Position numbers and translations under genes: made by a program. Below, piece after piece: positions 8,712 to 19,021 of a DNA stretch of 64,000 nt. The notes under the pieces were generated by a model. It worked only from the letters and a program-made list of their open reading frames with translations. It searched no databases and was not told the origin of the DNA. The stretch's first letter is position 1. Every line of letters starts with the position of its first letter. The stretch spans positions 2,852,001-2,916,000 of the forward strand of contig CP048715.1 in assembly GCA_022641835.1 (NCBI GenBank), in the 5' to 3' direction. The stretch is from Petasospora fabianii (lineage: Eukaryota; Ascomycota; Saccharomycetes; Phaffomycetales; Wickerhamomycetaceae).

Positions 8712-10234
8712 CTTTAAGGTAATGAATGACCTATGATGTAGCTAATTCCATGGTGTATTATTAGGAAAACTTTATGTCTTAAGTATATGAGAAGGGTGGC
8801 TATGCTTTAGTTTGCGAGGTGAATATACCGAAGGTCTTAGCGACTATTAAATGCGACAAGGTGGGGCGCGTCACGGGTGCATGGACTCATTCAGGGGTGT
8901 TTTTGTTATCTAAGGTGGAGTTGATTGATGTTTATTCAATCCATATTACTCTTTGTAGTACTTTGTAGTATTTTATTAGTTTCTAGACTCTTTATATCGT
9001 TCATTAACCGTTCAGCACAGCAATAAACAGTAATCATATGCCAAGGGATGATCGTGGTGATGGAAAGAAACCCTACATCCATACACCCGGACACCCGTAC
9101 ATCCCAAACACCTTTTTAATATATTTATTATAAGCTTTAATTATCCAGCAGATATTAATGCCTCATATAATTAAATCCAGTAGAGTGAAATCTGAGTTAT
9201 TTATCGGGTATATCCAAACTAATTTTAAACCATTTATAGCATTTTTGTTGAAATGAAATTACCTTAAATTCTGCTACTCTAAATTCCATTCTCAACTATT
9301 GATATAATATATTGATTTTTAAGAATGTTCATGTGATCGTGATTTATCTAATATATTGAATTAATAACACAATGTCCATACTACCCACACCAGTCTATAC
9401 TAACATAAATTAATGATACACGTGATACTAAAGTTATATAGACCACCTTTACTACTAGACTTCTAAAACGATGCTGTAAAGATGCGTCTGTTCCTAATGC
9501 GGGGAAGTTACTAATCACAAGGTTAGAACTATATAAGAGTCTGTTGAACTGGTGAATAAATTGAATAGATTACATCAATGTATCAATACTATGGTATAAC
9601 TAAAAAGAGACACAATCTTCCCATTACCGTACCCCCTAAGATAACATAACGGTCTTCTTATCATTTGCATATGCTGTGCGCCTTCTGTGCCAATGTACCA
9701 AAGAAATCGTTTTCGCGAAAATAAGAATATATGGTACGGCCACGCAGTTGAAATTTCGCTTTTTGGCGCTGCGAAAGAATAATGAAATTTTGTATGTGGG
9801 TGCCTTCTACTACTTGTGGATAAGAAGACATTACTAGAAGACTCATCTCTCTGCACCTTCTTTGTTTGATTGTTGTGATACACTCATAGCTTGACATATA
9901 CATTCTACAACACACACTTGGTGTTCTTTTCAGTGGACTCACAGGGTTTCATTTGTGCTGTTTTTCCTAGTTATCCTCACGACGCGTTCTCCCCGTGACA
10001 CATTCAACAGCCACGAGACATCAAATACGAGACCTCATTTGTGTTCTTTTGACATTGGATCGGTGAATTGTGGAATACTTATCTGATACGGCATTAACTC
10101 TTATTGTGTCGACATATACTCGGACCCTTAGTTCATCTATCTGTTTCCATCAATACTTGAAGTGCCTCCCTATTACCGCCCCACAAACAAACAGACAGAA
10201 CAATCATTTCTAAGACTACACACGACTACACACA
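8712..10234. other. 1.5 kb AT-rich divergent intergenic region
   Basis: This serves as the alpha-glucosidase promoter and the ICE2 upstream region. It has a duplicated 10-mer CTTTGTAGTA at 8951-8970 and overlapping RAP1-type sites at 9083-9102. A very AT-rich stretch at about 9110-9440 could hold an origin, but I cannot pick out a credible ARS consensus. Short open frames on the minus strand near 9575-9942 look spurious. Confidence 0.45.
9083..9102 (+). promoter_or_regulatory. Overlapping RAP1-type sites
   Basis: ACACCCGTACAT at 9091-9102 matches ACACCCRYACAY at all 12 positions. An overlapping copy at 9083-9094 (ACACCCGGACAC) matches 11 of 12. The pair lies about 370 bp upstream of the alpha-glucosidase ATG. 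Rap1 binding is inferred only from sequence. Confidence 0.45.
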
Positions 10235-11563
10235 ATGTCAATACGTTCTGACGATTCAATAACACGGATACCTTCATCTTCAAAAGGCAGCTCGCCACAA
10301 CAGAGGCGAGTATCCATTGCAAAGAGAGTATGGTCAACTATCCGTGTCTTCTTCACAACGTTATACCTCTTGTTGATTGTGTTAACGGTACCGATTTCTT
10401 TCCAAGTTGGTGGAGTTTATTGTGGGTTGGTCTTCACTGTTACATTATTCAACTTATATTTCATCCTAACTGTGCTACGGTTATTCTTTTACAAGAATTT
10501 TTTGATGAAAGTTTTATACTTCTCACAACATTTGTTTATCCCTTCTCTATTGACAATGTTCTTGTCATTATTCAACAGTTCTAAGGAGTCTGATTTGAAA
10601 CAAGAGTATCTCTTTTATTACAGTTTTGCCGTTAAACCATGGAGATCTATAATTGAGAATTCTACTCCTTGGTTTACAATGCTTGAAGGACTTTGTACAA
10701 TTTTGGCCATTCAATCCATTGGTAACACTTTTGCATGGCTTAAATCAAACAAATCTGAGAGTTGGGTTATTGTTTCACTCTTAAGTTCTGGTGGTATCAT
10801 TACAACATCGTTATATTTCCTTTATCGAATCTATTCATCATCGATTGATATCAATTCGCTATCTGCATCCTTAATTGGAGCAGTGTTAACTTTTTGTGGT
10901 GGTGTTGGTCTTTATGGAATTGTATCAAAGAAGGGATCAACTATTGAAAGTTCATTGTTGTTTGCATACATTGTTAAATGTATCTATGAGACTTTCCCAG
11001 AATTATCAGATTTGGCCTCTGATGAAATCAGTTTACTCATATCAACAGCGACAAATCAACTAAGGCAAGAAGTTCAATATCTTCCTATGATCCTAAGTGA
11101 TTCTTTAACACAAGTGGTATCGATGTTGACTCTAAGTGTACCAGTATCATTTCAAGCTGTTATTGAATTTTTAATTGCAGCTACAAAGACCATAACACCA
11201 GCAGTTTTATTCAATCTTGCATACCGTGTTTCAGTTTTCTATTCAGCTACAAGGATCATCCCTGCACTCAAATCTCCACAACCATCAACTAGAAGTATGA
11301 GAATCATTTATGCATTTTCACCTTGTATTGTCATTGCAGTGTATACACATCTTATGATGCAGTACTCTGGACAATTGGCTAATGAGATGACAATTTGGGG
11401 TTGGTGGATCTCTCATGATGAAGTAAAGAGAAGGGCAGAAGCCGAGATTGTTGTGGATCCATGGCTTTTCTGGAATTGGATTAATATGTGGAGTACTCTG
11501 GCACTATACACTGTGGAACTATTCACAGAACAAGGTCAAGAGTCTCATTGGAAGGTTGATTGA
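10235..11563 (+). CDS. ICE2: ER membrane protein Ice2
   Basis: Ice2 is a multi-pass ER protein of yeasts needed for cortical ER inheritance, ER membrane growth and lipid supply for phospholipid synthesis. The 442-residue protein shows family-specific stretches I recognise from S. cerevisiae Ice2: PISFQVGGVYCGL, GIVSKKGSTIESS, FYSATRIIPAL, YSGQL and a C-terminal VDPWLFWNW. About ten hydrophobic segments are visible. There is no cleavable signal; the N-terminal 30 residues are polar and Ser-rich. It is slightly shorter than the S. cerevisiae protein (491), mostly from a shorter central loop. The ATG at 10235 follows an A/C-rich leader. Confidence 0.93.
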   Translation: MSIRSDDSITRIPSSSKGSSPQQRRVSIAKRVWSTIRVFFTTLYLLLIVLTVPISFQVGGVYCGLVFTVTLFNLYFILTVLRLFFYKNFLMKVLYFSQHLFIPSLLTMFLSLFNSSKESDLKQEYLFYYSFAVKPWRSIIENSTPWFTMLEGLCTILAIQSIGNTFAWLKSNKSESWVIVSLLSSGGIITTSLYFLYRIYSSSIDINSLSASLIGAVLTFCGGVGLYGIVSKKGSTIESSLLFAYIVKCIYETFPELSDLASDEISLLISTATNQLRQEVQYLPMILSDSLTQVVSMLTLSVPVSFQAVIEFLIAATKTITPAVLFNLAYRVSVFYSATRIIPALKSPQPSTRSMRIIYAFSPCIVIAVYTHLMMQYSGQLANEMTIWGWWISHDEVKRRAEAEIVVDPWLFWNWINMWSTLALYTVELFTEQGQESHWKVD

Positions 11564-12223
11564 ATGCAACTATTTGATGAGACATATACGAGATTGGGGT
11601 ACACACATATTAGCCACAGCTGTTTTATCCAATTACAGCAATGTGCTGCGGGGCCACAGTTTTTTGTCTGCCCCAGATGCCGTGCCTGTGGAGAAAGTGG
11701 CTGCTTGTTACTCCATGTAACTTGGTCACTCGTGATGGGTGATGGTGTTAAGGTGTGTGCTGTGACTGGCCAGATCGGTAGCCGGGGTGTGAGTATGGAC
11801 TGGGATTTATGGGACTTGTGGGACTAAAGGGGACTCATAAGGGACTCTATTGTCTCGGGCCCGTTTGGGTGATTTTGTTGCCGATGGCGGATGTGTATAG
11901 ACTTTGCTAATGACGACACGACACGATTTTACTTTTATGGATGAAGAGTCGGTGTTGTAGGGATCTATTTGTATGGTTTAGAGGATGTTTAGTCAGTGTG
12001 AGTGTCAAGATGGAGATTGAGATGACATTGTGACCTTCCAGCCACAGCAACCGCGCGCGCTTCGGGTCTTCGGCTTTAGCTCCCCCCAACAATCAAGTGA
12101 TCGGCTGCCGAGCCGGCGAACAACAGCCCCACGGGACTAAAGACTTAGGCGCGCCCCAGACTGGTCTGATCTCCTTTGGCTCATGATCGCGACCATCGCG
12201 ATGGACGTCGTCGCAATCGGGCA

Positions 12224-12232
12224 ACTCATCGC
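12224..12232 (-). promoter_or_regulatory. PAC element upstream of DOT6/TOD6 (distal)
   Basis: Reads GCGATGAGT on the minus strand, matching the PAC core GCGATGAG bound by Dot6 and Tod6. It lies about 580 bp upstream of the gene for that same factor. Confidence 0.5.
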
Positions 12233-12437
12233 CCACTCGTTCTTTCTCCCCCACCTCCCCACCACTTCGGCTCACAACTTTACCCACAAATACAACAGCC
12301 TCTTCGCAAGCACCACTCGCATATCATAAGAAGAGTACACACTCACACATATCCACCTTCTCGTCCACTCTCTTTGCTCTTGACAGCTCGCTCTCGCACT
12401 GATACCATCCCCTCCCCGAGACACCTTCGCCCCGAGA

Positions 12438-12446
12438 GCTCATCGC
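12438..12446 (-). promoter_or_regulatory. PAC element upstream of DOT6/TOD6 (proximal)
   Basis: Reads GCGATGAGC on the minus strand, a full PAC match, about 360 bp upstream of the ATG. With the distal copy it suggests the repressor regulates its own gene. Confidence 0.55.
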
Positions 12447-12806
12447 TTGCAGCTTATCGACCTTGCCGACGCTCCACACCGCCCACTCACTGCCCGCTTC
12501 ACCACACATAAGGGCATCAGATACAACGATACGTACAAATATAAAACACTAGAGGAGAATCTTTTGTCCCTCTTAACTGCCTCGCTGCTCCCTGTCACAG
12601 CTGCTCTTCTCCCGCCTCAAGTGAGAGAGTACTCCCTATTGTCCACCCGCGCTGCCCACACTCGCCGACGCGCTTATCAAAGCCTACAGCTCAAGCAACA
12701 AGGCACTACACAACCACCCGAAACGCTGCAGTCCACGCACTCGTCGACGCACTAAACGCAGTCGTATACTTGAATACTCTTAGTATCAACACCACTTTCA
12801 CACACT

Positions 12807-13345
12807 ATGGCTGAGGTGTCACACTCGCCAGAGCAGGCATCTAAGCTAACACGCGTCTTCTCGCGCACACCCTCCTCTTGGGACCCTCAAGATGATTTGC
12901 TACTGCGTCATCTTAAAGAACAGCAAAAGCTAGGATGGAAAGAGATCGCTTCCCATTTCGCAAACAGAACACCTAACGCTTGTCAGTTCCGTTGGAGACG
13001 TCTTCGTTCCGGTTCGCTCAAGTCCGCAACTCCAGGCGTCACCCTCACCCCGGCATCTTCAAACACTTCAACACCAACAGCCTCGAGCATCGCATCGGGA
13101 TCAACCCCAAGCGCTCAGATCAAAGATACATCAACTTCTCCATCAGTATCTCCACCACCTGCCACATCGACTCACTCAAAATCGTCAACTTCGTCCGCTG
13201 GTACAAAGCCAATCGCAGTCCCATCATACAACCAATGGAGCTTCTCTGGCCCACCAAGGGATTCATTCTCAAAACGTGATGAGCAGTCCACTGATCCACT
13301 CTCATCTTCTGTAACCTCTGTCTCTTCCACCGAGGACCTTCCAAT

Positions 13346-13377
<32 letters not shown>

Positions 13378-14060
13378 CTAAACAGTGGACACCAGATGAG
13401 GATGAACTTTTGCTCTCGCGTCGCAAAAGAGCACTCTCTTTTGCAGAACTCAGCATACTCTTGCCAACACGTACCGAAGTTGAGATTCACTCTCGTATCT
13501 CTGAACTCGAGACCCGTTCCAAATCAACATCTACAATTGACTTCCGTGAACAAACAAAACTGACTTATCTCTCAACAACACCACGCAGGAAACGTCACTC
13601 ATCCTCTCATCACTCAATCTACATGGGTGCGACCCATACCCCAACACAACGTCGTAAATCCGAACGCTCTTTCTCAGTATCTTCACAAACAAGTGTTGGA
13701 AGTAACACATCTTTCATTAATGGTGATTCGATCCGTTCACAATCTTTCTCTTATGCATCCCCGGTTCTTTTCAACAATTTGCAACCACAGGCAATCAGTG
13801 AAAGATACATCCTTAGAAAAGAGAGTATGTCATCACAATCGAGTCAGGCCCATCCAAGACCATTTGCCAAATCTAGATCAAACTCCATCTTCAAGACTGT
13901 GTTGAACAGCGCTATTGATGATGATGATGAGGAAGAAGAGGATGATGGTGTTCAGGATTATGATGAAGGGTTGGATGAGAGACGTTCTGTAGAAAAGGAC
14001 AAGAAGGAGAAAGGTTTGCCTCCATTGGGTGTTTTGTTTAATGAGTATTTTACAAAGTGA
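12807..14060 (+). CDS. DOT6: PAC-binding Myb/SANT repressor Dot6/Tod6
   Basis: Dot6 and Tod6 bind PAC elements and recruit the Rpd3L deacetylase to silence ribosome-biogenesis genes when TORC1/Sch9 and PKA signalling falls. The first SANT domain (about residues 23-72) carries the family signature SSWDPQDDLLLRHLKE and NRTPNACQFRWRRLRSG. A second SANT-like stretch (about 191-236) has WTPDEDELLLSRR and a LSFAELSILLPTR helix. The rest is Ser/Thr-rich and disordered, with RRKS-, RRKRHSS- and RKS-type sites that could be Sch9/PKA targets, as in the S. cerevisiae proteins (inference). A poly-Thr run is encoded by an AAC microsatellite. Only one copy is seen here, so it may predate the DOT6/TOD6 duplication; the symbol stands for both. 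Confidence 0.9.
13346..13378. repeat. AAC microsatellite (poly-Thr)
   Basis: About eleven AAC units sit within the DOT6/TOD6 coding region. Read in the coding frame (ACA) they give a Thr run between the two SANT regions. Confidence 0.85.
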
Positions 14061-14380
14061 GAAGTGATTTTTTGACTCTATTTTGACTTTCGTTTGATTG
14101 GTTGTTTGATCCTATTGTTGCTGATTGAGTTGGTGCATGACTCTTCCATTTTGTTTTATTCAATTCGTTGCCGTAATTTGTACCTATTTTGATACACGTT
14201 CTCTTTGGTTTTTTTTGCTTCTTGGTTACTCATGGGTGTAGAACTCATTTATAGTTGAGGATTTCAGCAATCAGCTAGTACCGTACATCCTAAACAACAT
14301 CATACTACATTATTGCTAATATCAAATCTCATTCATACATTATAATCGTTATGTTTTTCAAATTCCAACTTATTTGCAAA
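14061..14380. other. Convergent 3' region
   Basis: AT-rich sequence between the converging 3' ends of DOT6/TOD6 and the LEA-like gene. It has T-rich runs and nothing else recognisable. Confidence 0.5.
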
Positions 14381-15145
14381 TCAGAAGTTCTTTCTAACGT
14401 CATTTTCAACATCACCAATGACCTTCTCAGCCTTGTTCTTGAAATCTTTAGCACCAATCTGAGCATCTTGCTTCAAACTGTCAGCCTTCTCCTTCATCTC
14501 TGGGAGATCATCAATATCTTCCAAGTTCTTCTTCATCTCCTTGGCTCCCTCCTTCACATCCTCAGCCTTCTCCCTGGCTCCCTCCTTCACATCCTCAGCC
14601 TTCTCCTTGGCATCACTTGTCACTTCATTTGCCTTACTCTTGACAGTCTCACCAACCTGCTCAGCCTTGTCCATACCATTAGCAGCAGCCTGACCAACCT
14701 TATGGTTGATATCGTTGAGCTTCTCCTTGGCAGTGTCAGCTGACAAGTCAGGAGTCTTATCTTTCAAATCAGCGGCCTTGTGCTTTACAGTCTGACTAGC
14801 CTGCTCAGCAGTCTCCAATCCACTAGCAGCAGCCTGACCAACCTTTAGATTGATATCGTTGAGCTTCTCCTTAGCAGTCTCAGCTGACAAGTCAGGAGTC
14901 TTATCTTTCAAATCAGCAGCCTTATCCTTCACAGTCTCACTAGCCTGCTCGGCAGTCTCCAATCCACTAGCAGCAGCCTGACCAACCTTAAGGTTGATCT
15001 CCTGAAGTTTCTCCTTAGCAGTGTCAATGATGGAGTAATGACGCTGGGCAGCAGCCTGAGTTAGTGCCATGCGTGGAGTAGTAGTGGTGACAGCAGCACG
15101 GAGAGCGGTCTGTCTGGAAGCGTGAAGAAGGTATGTTCTGTACAT
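14381..15145 (-). CDS. Mitochondrial LEA-like repeat protein
   Basis: Unnamed, but its build is clear. Residues 1-37 form an amphipathic, Arg-rich, acid-free presequence (MYRTYLLHASRQTALRAA) ending in RHYS, a likely matrix-protease region. Then come 48-residue repeats: residues 42-89, 90-137 and a partial third at 138-175. Each opens TAKEKL and holds KVGQAAASG and KDKAADLKDKTPDLSA. Residues 181-202 are two 11-mers, EKAEDVKEGA plus R or K, the group 3 LEA pattern. Composition is Lys/Glu/Ala-rich with no Cys or Trp, typical of desiccation-type helices. I infer a matrix stress protectant. It is divergent from HSP90 across 1.2 kb with two AGGGG sites. A stress-protectant role is inference; no enzyme domain is seen. 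Confidence 0.85.
   Translation of the reverse strand: MYRTYLLHASRQTALRAAVTTTTPRMALTQAAAQRHYSIIDTAKEKLQEINLKVGQAAASGLETAEQASETVKDKAADLKDKTPDLSAETAKEKLNDINLKVGQAAASGLETAEQASQTVKHKAADLKDKTPDLSADTAKEKLNDINHKVGQAAANGMDKAEQVGETVKSKANEVTSDAKEKAEDVKEGAREKAEDVKEGAKEMKKNLEDIDDLPEMKEKADSLKQDAQIGAKDFKNKAEKVIGDVENDVRKNF
14621..15022 (-). repeat. 144-bp coding tandem repeats
   Basis: Two full 144-bp units (14879-15022 and 14735-14878) and a partial third (14621-14734) encode the 48-residue repeats of the LEA-like protein. The first two units are nearly identical in protein, which points to recent duplication or gene conversion. Confidence 0.85.
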
Positions 15146-15783
15146 TATGATTGCAATTGTTTCTTGTTTCGTTGAAGATAAAGACAGGGTGATGATAGAG
15201 TTTTAACTTGATTAAAGGATCCCATCAACTTTATATAGTCGTGAAGGAGACATCGGCACAGATCTTGCTCATGCATGATGATTTTATTGTCTGCACACAT
15301 ACATGGCGGGTTTGCTTGCTTGCTCGATTGCTACTTTGCGCTATGATGTGGGTACCAAAAAACACATCCGGGTAAGAGGGAGACAGGAAGAATGCAATAG
15401 AAGGGTATAACATGGGGAAAGAATGCATGATGATGTAGCATTTATGATAAACGGGTGCTGTTAATTCTGTTATCGACTTATTGTTGCGTGAACCGTGCGT
15501 CTTCCAAAGTGTTGATTGAAAGGGGACGTAACACTATAATCGGCAAGGGCACCACGCTAAATGCCGAGAAAGAACACGGCGAGCATAACGAATGAGCCAG
15601 GCGTGGAATGCTGGTGAAATATCAGGGATGTATGATACACCAGTTTCAGATTTAGAACCACAGGGGTCTTTTTTTTTTTACGGTGTGCGTTGGCTAGGTT
15701 CTGTAGGAAGTTAACCGAGATATAGTTGATGACTGTCCTTTTGCCATAGCCCGTACAGCACAGTAAGACAAAAGCTCTTCATA

Positions 15784-15857
15784 CTAATCTCTAATACCAT
15801 ATACAGTATATCACTTCTAACTAATCTCTAATACCATATACAGTATATCACTTCTAA
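15784..15857. repeat. Perfect 37-bp tandem duplication
   Basis: Units at 15784-15820 and 15821-15857 are identical. Each contains the odd-centred palindrome ATATAC-A-GTATAT. The identity implies a recent duplication. Confidence 0.9.
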
Positions 15858-16202
15858 GATGAACTATGGTTTCACTTTCCTTGAACCTCGTTCCAAGTCC
15901 AATGCCAAACATTCGCTTTTGCCCCACACTCTCTCATGTTGACACAGGTAATTACGGCAGTCAATTATGTAATCGCCCTATCTGGTTGTGCAGCCCTTGG
16001 CTAGCGATGAAGGTCTACAGCCTAGAGATTACCTTGTAATGTTCCTCGCCAGTTAACACAATTGAGTTATGTAGAATATATCACAGAATACTGTGGAATT
16101 TAATGAGGATGCAATGCCACAATTGGCCTAATCAATCAGACTGTGCCAGCCCTTAATCTTAGCGCTTTCGATTCGGTGGCCCTTTATGAGCGATAGTTCA
16201 TG

Positions 16203-16215
16203 GAATTTTCTAGAG
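16203..16215 (+). promoter_or_regulatory. Heat-shock element of HSP90
   Basis: GAAttTTCtaGAg is two and a near-third inverted nGAAn units at the correct 5-bp pitch. It lies about 130 bp upstream of the HSP90 ATG and about 40 bp upstream of the TATA box. Confidence 0.65.
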
Positions 16216-16253
16216 CCGCGAAAAAACGCCCAAAAAAGTCGACGACGAACGTG

Positions 16254-16260
16254 TATAAAA
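16254..16260 (+). promoter_or_regulatory. TATA box of HSP90
   Basis: TATAAAA lies about 85 bp before the ATG at 16344, the expected place for a strongly inducible yeast promoter. Confidence 0.6.
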
Positions 16261-16343
16261 TGTGGGCGCGCCCACCATTTGCCGCCAACCCCATCACTAC
16301 CACTATGATTTTACCTTAACTAGAACATCACAGATCAAACACA

Positions 16344-18452
16344 ATGTCTAAAACCGAATCCTATGAGTTCCAGGCTGAGATCACTCAGTTGATGAGTTTG
16401 ATCATCAACACTGTTTACTCCAACAAGGAGATCTTCCTTAGAGAATTGATCTCTAACGCTTCCGATGCCCTCGACAAGATTAGATACGAGGCCCTCTCTG
16501 ACAAATCTAAGCTTGAGTCTGAGCCAGAGCTCTTTATTAGAATCACACCAAAGCCAGAGGAGAAGGTTCTTGAGATTAGAGATTCCGGTATCGGTATGAC
16601 TAAGGCCGATTTGGTCAACAACTTGGGTACCATTGCCAAGTCTGGTACCAAGCAGTTCATGGAGGCTCTCTCCGCTGGTGCCGATGTTTCTATGATTGGT
16701 CAATTCGGTGTCGGTTTCTACTCTCTTTTCTTGGTTGCTGACAAGGTCCAGGTTATCTCTAAGAACAATGATGACGAGCAGTACATCTGGGAGTCTAACG
16801 CTGGTGGTAAGTTCTCCGTCACCCTTGACGAGACCAACGAGAGAATTAAGCGTGGTACCATCCTTAGATTGTTCTTGAAGGACGACCAGCTTGAGTACTT
16901 GGAGGAGAAGAGAATTAAGGAGGTTATCAAGAAGCACTCCGAGTTCGTCTCTTACCCAATTCAGTTGGTTGTCACCAAGGAGGTTGAGAAGGAGGTTCCA
17001 GAGGTTGAGGAGGAGAAGAAGGATGATGAGGACGACAAGAAGCCAAAGCTTGAGGAGGTTGACGAGGATGAAGAGAAGAAGGAGTCCAAGACAAAGACTG
17101 TCAAGGAGACCGTCACTGAGCTTGAGGAGTTGAACAAGACTAAGCCATTGTGGACTAGAAACCCATCCGAGGTTACACAGGAGGAGTACAACGCTTTCTA
17201 CAAGTCCATCTCTAACGACTGGGAGGACCCATTGGCTGTTAAGCACTTCTCTGTTGAGGGTCAGTTGGAGTTCAAGGCTATCCTCTTTATTCCAAAGAGA
17301 GCTCCATTCGACCTCTTCGAGTCCAAGAAGAAGAAGACCAACATCAAGTTGTACGTCCGTCGTGTTTTCATTACTGACGAGGCTGAGGAGTTGATTCCAG
17401 AATGGCTGTCATTCGTTAAGGGTGTTGTCGACTCTGAGGACTTGCCATTGAACTTGTCCAGAGAGACTTTGCAGCAGAACAAGATCTTGAAGGTTATTAG
17501 AAAGAACATCATCAAGAAGTTGATTGAGACCTTCAACGAGATTGCTGAGGACTCTGAGCAGTTCGAGAAGTTCTACTCTGCCTTCTCCAAGAACATCAAG
17601 CTTGGTGTCCACGAGGACTCTCAGAACAGAAACGCTTTGGCCAAGTTGTTGAGATACAACTCCACCAAGTCTGGTGAGGAGACCACCTCCCTTTCTGACT
17701 ACGTTACTAGAATGAAGGACGTCCAGAAGAACATTTACTACATTACTGGTGAGTCTTTGAAGGCTGTTGAGAAGTCTCCATTCTTGGATGTCTTGAAGGC
17801 TAAGGACTTCGAGGTCTTGTTCCTTGTTGACCCAATTGACGAGTACGCTTTCTCTCAGCTTAAGGAGTTCGAGGACAAGAAGCTTGTTGACATCACCAAG
17901 GACTTCGAGCTCGAGGAGACTGAGGAGGAGAAGGCCGCCCGTGAGAAGGAGGAGGCTGAGTACGAGGCTCTCGCCAAGGCCCTCAAGGAGATCTTGGGTG
18001 ACCAGGTTGAGAAGGTTGTTGTTTCCCACAAGCTCGGTGACGCCCCAGCTGCCATCAGAACTGCTCAGTTCGGTTGGTCCGCTAACATGGAGAGAATCAT
18101 GAAGGCCCAGGCTCTTCGTGACAACTCCATGTCCTCTTACATGGCTTCTAAGAAGATCTTTGAGATTTCTCCAAAGTCCAAGATCATCAAGGAGTTGAAG
18201 GCTAAGGTTGAGGCTGACGGTGCTCAGGACAGAACTGTCAAGGACTTGACCACCTTGTTGTACGAGACTGCTCTCTTGACTTCTGGTTTCTCTCTTGAGG
18301 AGCCAACTAAGTTTGCTACTAGAATCAACAGATTGATCTCCCTCGGTTTGAACATTGACGAGGATGCTGAGGAGGAGGCTGCCCCAGAGGCTGCTACTGC
18401 TGCTCCAACTGAGGAGGCTGCCGCTGAGACTGAGATGGAGGAGGTTGACTAA
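16344..18452 (+). CDS. HSP82: Hsp90 chaperone
   Basis: Cytosolic Hsp90, an ATP-dependent chaperone for kinases and receptors. The 702-residue protein is full length. The GHKL ATPase domain (about 1-210) has [21 protein letters not shown] and [10 protein letters not shown] Glu/Lys/Asp-rich charged linker follows (about 212-255). The middle domain has [16 protein letters not shown] with the catalytic-loop Arg and Gln. The C-terminal dimerisation domain ends in MEEVD, which docks TPR co-chaperones. Codon use is strongly biased (TTG Leu, AAG Lys, GAG Glu), as in highly expressed yeast genes, and creates long spurious open frames on the other strand. Only one copy is seen, so HSP82 versus HSC82 cannot be told apart. 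Confidence 0.98.
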   Translation: MSKTESYEFQAEITQLMSLIINTVYSNKEIFLRELISNASDALDKIRYEALSDKSKLESEPELFIRITPKPEEKVLEIRDSGIGMTKADLVNNLGTIAKSGTKQFMEALSAGADVSMIGQFGVGFYSLFLVADKVQVISKNNDDEQYIWESNAGGKFSVTLDETNERIKRGTILRLFLKDDQLEYLEEKRIKEVIKKHSEFVSYPIQLVVTKEVEKEVPEVEEEKKDDEDDKKPKLEEVDEDEEKKESKTKTVKETVTELEELNKTKPLWTRNPSEVTQEEYNAFYKSISNDWEDPLAVKHFSVEGQLEFKAILFIPKRAPFDLFESKKKKTNIKLYVRRVFITDEAEELIPEWLSFVKGVVDSEDLPLNLSRETLQQNKILKVIRKNIIKKLIETFNEIAEDSEQFEKFYSAFSKNIKLGVHEDSQNRNALAKLLRYNSTKSGEETTSLSDYVTRMKDVQKNIYYITGESLKAVEKSPFLDVLKAKDFEVLFLVDPIDEYAFSQLKEFEDKKLVDITKDFELEETEEEKAAREKEEAEYEALAKALKEILGDQVEKVVVSHKLGDAPAAIRTAQFGWSANMERIMKAQALRDNSMSSYMASKKIFEISPKSKIIKELKAKVEADGAQDRTVKDLTTLLYETALLTSGFSLEEPTKFATRINRLISLGLNIDEDAEEEAAPEAATAAPTEEAAAETEMEEVD

Positions 18453-19021
18453 GTCTTCCCATCTCCTATCTCTTTCTCTCTCTGTTTGTTTCATTCTTTT
18501 GCTTGTTTAAATAGTCTGGCGTTTTATTTTGCTCATAAATATTAATTTCTGTATAAAGAAACGGCTCATTAAAATGGTTATCGGTTATTCGTGAGAAGCA
18601 TTGTAGAACTTGACACCTTTATAGTCGACATCATAAGGATCTGGATCTGGATCACTCGGTGTGGCCCTTGTCAAAATGGTAAGGGCAACACTAGTTTCGC
18701 GACACCTCACAACTGCTAGACCTTTTCTCTGGAGGACGCGTCAGTGGAGCCCCTTGGGGACCCCTAACGCCAGCCGTTACCGAGATCACAGGCTCTCATA
18801 TTGGAACCTAACGGCTCCCCGCATCAACAAAAGACCGCTTTCTCCTTGGTATTTCGCAACCAGCGAGCGTACCGCCAGAGCGCTTGTCTTGAACCCGCCA
18901 GATTCTTCGTGACTGCCCGTGTGGAGAAGAGAAGACATCAAGTGCCGCTAACATACCGACTCGCTTCTACACATCGTCACAAATATAATTGGGAAGCTGT
19001 TTCAATTCGGAAGGATAATTA
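18453..19021. other. Intergenic between HSP90 and SAS3
   Basis: HSP90 3' region and SAS3 promoter, 570 bp. A small GGATCT direct repeat lies near 18639-18653. No gene or clear regulatory motif seen. Confidence 0.5.

Larger units (their letters stand above)
11564..12806. other. Long upstream region of DOT6/TOD6
   Basis: This is 1.2 kb without a convincing gene. A cluster of GGGACT words lies at about 11812-11850. From about 12180 on it is C/T-rich on the plus strand and probably includes a long 5' leader. Two PAC elements lie at 12224-12232 and 12438-12446. Overlapping open frames here are low-complexity and unlike any protein I know. Confidence 0.45.
15146..16343. other. Divergent stress promoter region, LEA-like / HSP90
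   Basis: A 1.2 kb region with no gene. It contains AGGGG STRE words at 15521-15525 and 15662-15666, a 37-bp tandem duplication at 15784-15857, a heat-shock element at 16203-16215 and a TATA box at 16254-16260. Confidence 0.55.

Noticed and set aside
9575-9942. Two overlapping minus-strand frames of about 100 codons
   Set aside because: Overlap each other in different frames, have no domain and lie in AT-rich promoter DNA.
16335-18494. Frames of 303 and 361 codons opposite HSP90
   Set aside because: Produced by strong codon bias in HSP90; Leu/Val-rich, no family resemblance.
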